DNA of 64,000 nucleotides from assembly GCA_934702375.1 (NCBI GenBank), contig CAKUYE010000003.1:1-64000 (forward strand). The letters are read 5' to 3'. The first letter of the stretch is position 1; every line of letters begins with the position of its first letter. The position numbers and the translations under genes were made by a program. Source of the stretch: an uncultured Bacillota bacterium (lineage in GTDB: Bacteria; Bacillota; Dehalobacteriia; UBA7702). Positions 59,301 through 64,000 of this stretch are shown one piece after another. A model generated the notes under the pieces. The model ran no database searches and had not been told where the DNA came from. It worked only from the letters and a program-made list of their open reading frames with translations.

Positions 59301-60245
59301 ATGCTTTATTCTCTTACGGCCCGTTGTATCGGAGGCCGTCACCAATTGGATCATTTCTTTGCTTTTTTGCCGGCGATGAAAACCGCCGGCTTTGCCTATA
59401 TCAATCTTTGTTTTGCCGAGTTTCAGGAACTTTTAACCGCAGATTTTGATATATGTGGTTTTAAAGAGCGATTGGATTCTTATGGCTTGAAAGTGAATTT
59501 TGCCCACGGACCAATGAAGTACCCGTTTTTATATCATTGTCCGGATCTGTTTGTGGAACATGATAAAATGATGAAGGCCCTTGAGATTTCTGCTGCTCTT
59601 AGCGTGAAATCATTTGTGATTCATCTTGGTTCGGTGTTAGATGAAAAAGGATATGTTTTGCCGGAGCGTTCCTTTGTCGAAAATGTAAAGTATCTGCGTC
59701 CGTATATTGAGTATGGCGCATCCCATGATATCGGCATTGCCATCGAAAACGGTACAAATCAACCTTGGGATGTTCCGATGGATAGCGGCAGATCCTCTGA
59801 ACCGAAGATGATGCAGGAGGTTTCCCCTTCTTTTGACGAATTGATTGCAATCTCCGATGCCTTTTTCCGGGAATACGGTAAACGTGTCTGTGGTATTTGT
59901 TTTGATACCGGCCATGCCTTTCTTGCCGGCCTTGATTTGCAGAAGGAGATAAATAAAGTTGGGGAACGCCTTATGGTGACTCATATTCATGATAATCATG
60001 GGGCGACGGATGAGCATTTGCCCATTGGCCAAGGGGTGATCCCCTGGTCGGAGGTTTGTCAGGGATTTGCGAATATTCGCTATAACGGTGAGCTTTCCCT
60101 GGAACTGTATTTTCCCGAAGAGGTTATGGCTGTATCGAAATTTTCGGATGTTCTGTTCTCTGCGGGTGAAGGCTTGAAACGGCTGGGAGAAAAGATCGGC
60201 TTATCCGTTGCAGAATCGCAGGCCGATTACTCCGATAAAGAGTAA
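59301..60245 (+). CDS. Sugar phosphate isomerase/epimerase-like TIM barrel
   Basis: Xylose-isomerase-like (AP endonuclease 2 superfamily) barrel of 314 aa with metal ligands in IAIENGTNQPW, ICFDTGHAFLAG and VTHIHDNHGATDEHLPIGQG, and a late Glu in LSLELYFPEE. Such enzymes isomerise or epimerise sugars, inositols or related acids; the substrate cannot be deduced. It ends the SMR operon, and its 3' end overlaps the end of the truncated SMR gene on the other strand by 19 bp. Confidence 0.82.
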   Translation: MLYSLTARCIGGRHQLDHFFAFLPAMKTAGFAYINLCFAEFQELLTADFDICGFKERLDSYGLKVNFAHGPMKYPFLYHCPDLFVEHDKMMKALEISAALSVKSFVIHLGSVLDEKGYVLPERSFVENVKYLRPYIEYGASHDIGIAIENGTNQPWDVPMDSGRSSEPKMMQEVSPSFDELIAISDAFFREYGKRVCGICFDTGHAFLAGLDLQKEINKVGERLMVTHIHDNHGATDEHLPIGQGVIPWSEVCQGFANIRYNGELSLELYFPEEVMAVSKFSDVLFSAGEGLKRLGEKIGLSVAESQADYSDKE

Positions 60246-60403
60246 TCCCAGAAAAAATAATTTTTTAGGGGAGCGGCTGCAACGATGACGGATGGTATGA
60301 GCAGAGTGAAGCCATGGGAGAGCTTCATGAAGTAGGCCCAAAGGATCTCTAATAGTCCTGCGGCGATAAGGCTTCGCCATGCATTGGGAGTGTTGTTGTT
60401 CAT
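60227..60403 (-). pseudogene. Truncated second SMR transporter gene
   Basis: Residues 1-45 are a good SMR start: SLIAAGLLEILWAYFMKLSHGF with the key Glu at 19 and LLIPSVIVAAAPL of helix 2. The frame then runs into unrelated residues and stops at 58 aa instead of about 105. Its ribosome site (AGAGGTGATCAA), attenuator and promoter are intact, so loss of the 3' end, where it meets the TIM-barrel gene, looks recent. It may once have been the heterodimer partner of the SMR protein at 58323. Confidence 0.8.
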
Positions 60404-60427
60404 TTGATCACCTCTGTTTTTTGTTGT

Positions 60428-60485
60428 AAAAAAAAACGTCTCGCTGCACATTCCTTCTGAGGCCTATCGGAATGGAGCAAGACGT
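60428..60485 (-). terminator. Attenuator hairpin in the leader of the second SMR gene
   Basis: On the minus strand ACGTCTTGCT (60485-60476) pairs with AGCGAGACGT (60445-60436), with inner CATTCC/GGAATG, followed by nine U. It lies between promoter and coding region; the upstream leader (about 60486-60520) contains AACCGCCGGGTTACGTC, which can compete with it. A ligand-controlled, perhaps guanidine-type, riboswitch is possible but not recognised with certainty. Confidence 0.7.
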
Positions 60486-60525
60486 AACCCGGCGGTTAAA
60501 TATAAAGAATTTATTTGTCGGTAGC

Positions 60526-60554
60526 AGTATAATACATAGAACCGATAATGTCAA
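60526..60554 (-). promoter_or_regulatory. Promoter of the second SMR gene
   Basis: Minus strand TTGACA (60554-60549), 17-bp spacer, TATACT (60531-60526). Confidence 0.85.
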
Positions 60555-60589
60555 TATGGAAAAATCATAAAAAGAAAGCAGGAAGAAAA

Positions 60590-61618
60590 ATGGTATCTTT
60601 TGAAAGTGACTATATTGCCGGCGCACATCCCCGTATTTTGGAACGCCTTAGTGAAACCAATATGGAGCTGCATTCGGGATATGGGGAAGATATTTTTTGC
60701 CAACAGGCAAAAGAAAAAATTCGGACAGCCTGTGCCTGCCCGGAAGCGCAAATAGAATTCCTTGTCGGCGGAACTCAAACCAATGCTCTGGTGATTGATT
60801 CCCTTTTGCCGCGCTGGGATGGTGTTATTGCTGCCGATACCGGCCACGTCAGCACCCATGAAGCCGGTGCCATCGAATACACCGGGCATAAGGTAATAAC
60901 CCTCTGTTCGGAACAGGGTAAACTTTCTGCTGTTGCGGTAAGGCAGTGGCTTGAAGATTTTTACAATGACGGAAATTGTGAGCATATGGTACAACCGGGG
61001 ATGGTTTATATCTCTCATCCCACGGAATACGGCACTCTTTATACGAAAGCGGAATTGACCGCTCTTTCCGAGGTCTGCCGTGAATACCGTATCCCCCTTT
61101 TTCTGGATGGTGCCCGGTTGGGCTATGGCTTGATGAGCAAGGAAAGCGATATGGCATTGCCGGATATCGCGGCATTATGTGATGTCTTCTATATTGGCGG
61201 TACGAAGGTAGGTGCTCTTTGCGGCGAGGCCGTAGTTTTTACCCGAGGGAATCGCCCTGCCCATTTTATTAATTTAAAGAAAAAACACGGTGCTTTGTTG
61301 GCAAAGGGGCGGTTGCTGGGGATCCAGTTTGATACTCTGTTTACCGATGATCTGTATTTCAAAATCTCTTATCATGCCATTACCATGGCAGAAAAATTGA
61401 AAAAGATTCTGAAAGAAAAGGGGTTTTCGTTTTACCTTGAGTCCCCAACAAATCAGCAGTTTGTTATTGTAGAAGATGATAAAATGGAAGATTTAAAAGA
61501 AAAGATCCTCTTTAGCTTTTGGGAAAAGTATGACGACACCCACACGGTAATCCGTTTCGTGACCAGTTGGTCTACGCAAGAGGAGGATCTTATTGCGTTG
61601 AGAGCGGCTCTTTCTTGA
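60590..61618 (+). CDS. Threonine-aldolase / beta-eliminating-lyase family PLP enzyme
   Basis: Fold-type I PLP enzyme of 342 aa. SFESDYIAGAHPRILERL and HSGYGEDIFCQQAKEKIR resemble low-specificity L-threonine aldolases; FLVGGTQTNALVIDSLL, DTGHVSTHEAGAIEYTGHKV, LDGARLGYGLM, and the PLP-Lys segment FYIGGTKVGALCGEAVVF are all in order. It may cleave L-threonine or L-allo-threonine to glycine and acetaldehyde. The ATG at 60590 follows AGGAAG. Upstream sequence is shared with the divergent SMR promoter. Confidence 0.85.
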   Translation: MVSFESDYIAGAHPRILERLSETNMELHSGYGEDIFCQQAKEKIRTACACPEAQIEFLVGGTQTNALVIDSLLPRWDGVIAADTGHVSTHEAGAIEYTGHKVITLCSEQGKLSAVAVRQWLEDFYNDGNCEHMVQPGMVYISHPTEYGTLYTKAELTALSEVCREYRIPLFLDGARLGYGLMSKESDMALPDIAALCDVFYIGGTKVGALCGEAVVFTRGNRPAHFINLKKKHGALLAKGRLLGIQFDTLFTDDLYFKISYHAITMAEKLKKILKEKGFSFYLESPTNQQFVIVEDDKMEDLKEKILFSFWEKYDDTHTVIRFVTSWSTQEEDLIALRAALS

Positions 61619-61677
61619 TCTTCGGATTTTTGAATTTCTGGCGTCTATGCTTTAGAGGAAAGGGATGGTGATATACA

Positions 61678-62358
61678 ATGGCGGCCCATATTTTAATCGT
61701 GGAGGATGACCGGCCTTTGGCGGAAGGAATTTCCATGGCGCTGAAAAGTGAAGAGTTTTCCATTGCTACAGCAGCCACGATAAAAGAAGGTAAAGCTTAT
61801 CTTGATTCGTATCGTGTGGATCTGATGATCCTTGATATCAACCTTCCTGACGGCAATGGTTTGGAGTTGCTTACTTCTTTGCGCTCCCATTCTTCTCTTC
61901 CGGTGATTTTACTTACCGCTAACGATATGGAAACCGATATTGTTTATGGTTTGGAAAGCGGCGCTGATGATTATATAACCAAACCTTTTGGCCTTGGAGA
62001 GCTGCGAGCTCGAGTCCATGCAAGGCTGAGGCGGCATGAGGAACATTTTCGTGAAGTTTACCGCAAAGACGGGTTTGTTTTCGATTTCCCGAATCAATCC
62101 TTTACCAAAGAGGGTGAAGCATTGGAGCTGAGTAAAACAGAACAAAAGCTTTTGCGGCTGCTGGTGATGAATGCCGGACAGATCCTGCCTCGGGAGCTTT
62201 TAATGGAACGAATCTGGGGAAGTGATGAGTTTGTTGATGAAAACGCCCTTTCTGTTGCCGTGCGTCGATTGCGGCAAAAATTGGAGCAAACACCGTCCCT
62301 TCCCAAACATATTATGACGGCTTACGGTATCGGCTACGGTTGGGAGGTTACTTCATGA
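61678..62358 (+). CDS. OmpR-family response regulator
   Basis: Receiver domain (1-120) with acidic pair near VEDDRP, phosphoacceptor Asp53 in LMILDINLPDGNG, and Lys102 in DYITKPFGL. The winged-helix effector domain ends in AVRRLRQKLEQTPSLPKHIMTAYGIGYGWEV. 226 aa. The stop overlaps the kinase start (ATGA at 62355). With the ABC ATPase beyond, it resembles antibiotic-peptide or envelope stress modules. Confidence 0.92.
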   Translation: MAAHILIVEDDRPLAEGISMALKSEEFSIATAATIKEGKAYLDSYRVDLMILDINLPDGNGLELLTSLRSHSSLPVILLTANDMETDIVYGLESGADDYITKPFGLGELRARVHARLRRHEEHFREVYRKDGFVFDFPNQSFTKEGEALELSKTEQKLLRLLVMNAGQILPRELLMERIWGSDEFVDENALSVAVRRLRQKLEQTPSLPKHIMTAYGIGYGWEVTS

Positions 62359-63287
62359 CGGCTCTGTATGTCTGCTTTTTTCTGGTAATCCTTCTCTGTT
62401 TGTTCGGCGTTTGTGTGGCTATTTTTCAAACGCGAAAAGCGCGGCATACTCTTGAACTGCTGGATGAAATGGTGGAACGAGCGGTAAAAGGGGATTTTGA
62501 CGGCAGCCTTTACGATGAATCTCTGTTGTCTTCGGTGGAAAATAAATTCTGTGATTACCTCTCGTCTTCTGTCCTTCTGGAAAAAAATCTTGCGGAAGAA
62601 AAGGCGCGTATTCATGAACTGATCTCTGATATTTCCCATCAGACAAAGACGCCCATTGCTAATATTTTACTGTATAGTGACCTTCTTGCAGAACAATCCC
62701 TGACGGCAGAGGGGCAACTGTGTGTGGCTCATTTGCGGAGCCAGGGAGAACGGCTGCGATTCCTCATCGATGCTTTGATGAAGATATCGCGATTGGAAGC
62801 AGGAATCTTATCTCTTTGTCCGGAAGTTCGCGCTGTCGATTCCTTTGTCGAAACTGCTCTTTCCCAGGTGACGCCGAAAGCGGAAGCGAAAGATATTTCG
62901 CTGCAGTTTACACCTTCGGGAAAGATCGCTGTTTTCGACGAAAAGTGGACGGCAGAAGCGCTTTTCAACCTTTTGGATAATGCGGTAAAATACACTCCGG
63001 CCGGAGGTAGAGTTGCTGTTATGATTACCGATTATGAGTTGTTTTGTCGTATTGATGTTTCGGATACCGGTGTGGGGATTGCTGCAGAAGAGCTTCCTCA
63101 GATTTTTCAGCGTTTTTACCGTGGAACGGCAGTGCGTCAGGAGGAAGGCGTTGGTCTCGGACTTTATCTCGCCAGGCAGATCGTGATGAGTGAAGGCGGC
63201 TATATGAAGGTGTCTTCTGTACCGGGAAAGGGCAGTGTTTTCTCTCTGTTTCTTCCTCGAGAGGAATTGCGGAGTCCTTCTCGGTGA
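62355..63287 (+). CDS. Sensor histidine kinase
   Basis: One N-terminal membrane helix (about 5-25), then dimerisation helix with phospho-His95 in SDISHQTKTPIANI, N box LFNLLDNAVKYTPAGG, D box DVSDTGVGI, and G boxes FYRGTAVRQEEGVGLGLYLARQ. 310 aa. There is almost no extracellular sensor domain, which suggests it senses through the membrane or through the ABC transporter encoded next. Start at 62355 has GGGAGG 7 nt upstream. Confidence 0.92.
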   Translation: MTALYVCFFLVILLCLFGVCVAIFQTRKARHTLELLDEMVERAVKGDFDGSLYDESLLSSVENKFCDYLSSSVLLEKNLAEEKARIHELISDISHQTKTPIANILLYSDLLAEQSLTAEGQLCVAHLRSQGERLRFLIDALMKISRLEAGILSLCPEVRAVDSFVETALSQVTPKAEAKDISLQFTPSGKIAVFDEKWTAEALFNLLDNAVKYTPAGGRVAVMITDYELFCRIDVSDTGVGIAAEELPQIFQRFYRGTAVRQEEGVGLGLYLARQIVMSEGGYMKVSSVPGKGSVFSLFLPREELRSPSR

Positions 63288-63383
63288 CCTTTCCTCTGTT
63301 TTTCGGAATCGAAAGAATCTTTCAAAACTGTAAGGTTCTTTTTGCTTACGGAAAGAAAAGAGAAAGATTTCTTTGTTAAACTT

Positions 63384-63428
63384 AAAGTACGTTGAGAGGG
63401 GCGAGAGCCTTCAAACGTACTTTTTGTT
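63384..63428 (+). terminator. Hairpin between kinase and ABC ATPase
   Basis: AAAGTACGTT (63384-63393) with AACGTACTTT (63414-63423), then TTTTTG. It separates the two-component genes from the transporter or attenuates it. Confidence 0.75.
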
Positions 63429-63448
63429 TATCATAAAGGAGTGAGAAT

Positions 63449-64000
63449 ATGAAAATTTTAGAGACCAAAGGGTTAAAAAAGATCTATGGCAGCGGGGCAA
63501 CGGCAGTGCACGCCTTGGATGGCGTTGATCTTTCGGTAGAAAAGGGAAAGTTTGTGGCCATTGTCGGCACCTCCGGCAGCGGCAAATCGACGCTTCTTCA
63601 TATGCTGGGTGGTTTGGATCGTCCCACCGCCGGAAAGGTGTTTGTGGACGGCAAAGATATTTTCAACCTGAAGGATGAAGCTCTTACGATCTTTCGCCGC
63701 CGTAAAATCGGGTTTGTTTTTCAAAGCTATAATTTGGTACCGGTGCTGAATGTGTGGGAAAATGTGGTGCTCCCTATCCAGCTGGATGGCAGATCGGTTG
63801 ACACGGATTTTGTCAATGATATTCTCGTGACACTGGGGATTTCTGACCGAAAAGATGCCTTGCCAAATGCCCTTTCCGGCGGACAACAGCAGCGGGTTGC
63901 CATTGCCAGAGCTCTGGCAGCAAAGCCTGCCATTCTTTTGGCCGACGAACCTACGGGAAATCTGGACAGTAAAACCGGTCAGGATGTTATGGGGCTGCTC
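63449..64000 (+). CDS. ABC transporter ATP-binding protein, MacB/BceA type (cut by window end)
   Basis: 184 codons are visible with no stop. Reads MKILETKGLKKIYGSG, Walker A IVGTSGSGKSTL, Q-loop VFQSYNLVPVLNVWENV, signature LSGGQQQRVAIARAL and Walker B ILLADEPTGNLD. These are typical of the MacB/LolD/BceA ATPases that partner FtsX-like permeases in peptide resistance or lipoprotein handling. AAGGAG lies 7 nt before the ATG. The neighbouring response regulator and kinase probably control it; the permease should lie just beyond the window. Confidence 0.9.
   Translation, partial: MKILETKGLKKIYGSGATAVHALDGVDLSVEKGKFVAIVGTSGSGKSTLLHMLGGLDRPTAGKVFVDGKDIFNLKDEALTIFRRRKIGFVFQSYNLVPVLNVWENVVLPIQLDGRSVDTDFVNDILVTLGISDRKDALPNALSGGQQQRVAIARALAAKPAILLADEPTGNLDSKTGQDVMGLL

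Overview
The window looks like chromosome of an anaerobic, Gram-positive-type Bacillota, most likely a Clostridia relative. Signs are rubrerythrin, a B12-dependent ribonucleotide reductase, a ferredoxin-type aldo/keto reductase, FtsEX with a LytM hydrolase, a teichoic-acid-like polymer locus, and SLH-domain surface proteins. Promoters are of the sigma-A type, often TTGnnn-17-TATAAT, with strong Shine-Dalgarno sites. I found no rRNA, tRNA, CRISPR array or complete insertion sequence.

1-5 kb: a decapitated LysR gene, rubrerythrin, asparaginase, an orphan substrate-binding lipoprotein and an MTA/SAH deaminase-type amidohydrolase. 5-12.4 kb: a wall-polymer locus of LCP transferase, TagA glycosyltransferase, CsaB-like pyruvyltransferase, MurJ-type flippase, TagO/WecA initiator and an SH3 protein. 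CsaB pyruvylates the polymer that SLH domains bind, and SLH proteins are encoded at 27.6-31.1 kb and, broken, at 36.7-42.7 kb. 12.4-27.6 kb: barnase/barstar, small regulators (one with twin palindromic operators), two DegV proteins, TrmO, aldo/keto reductase, hemolysin III, a NERD protein, then a leftward set of class II RNR, shikimate-kinase-like and Ogt genes, and a fluoride channel behind a fluoride riboswitch.

27.6-43 kb is the accessory heart of the window. It has a 1165-aa SLH surface protein, two tandem copies of an undescribed-looking structured RNA flanked by facing promoters (31.2-31.9 kb), an ABC exporter pair whose second half has lost part of its membrane domain, three tandem covarying palindromes (35.8-36.15 kb), an IS-end remnant, and a cobalamin riboswitch ahead of a giant secreted protein. 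That protein combines GLUG, Ig-like and alpha/alpha-barrel regions with an SLH remnant and a transcobalamin-like DUF4430 domain, and is interrupted by a frameshift.

43-64 kb is mostly housekeeping: a YfcE phosphodiesterase, two zinc-ribbon/SH3 membrane proteins, FtsE-FtsX-EnvC-CtpA, cysteine desulfurase-ThiI-RNase R-SmpB, a MerR regulator facing a MerR-type promoter for an SMR transporter operon, a truncated second SMR gene behind an attenuator, a threonine-aldolase-like enzyme, and a response regulator/histidine kinase/ABC ATPase set cut by the window end.
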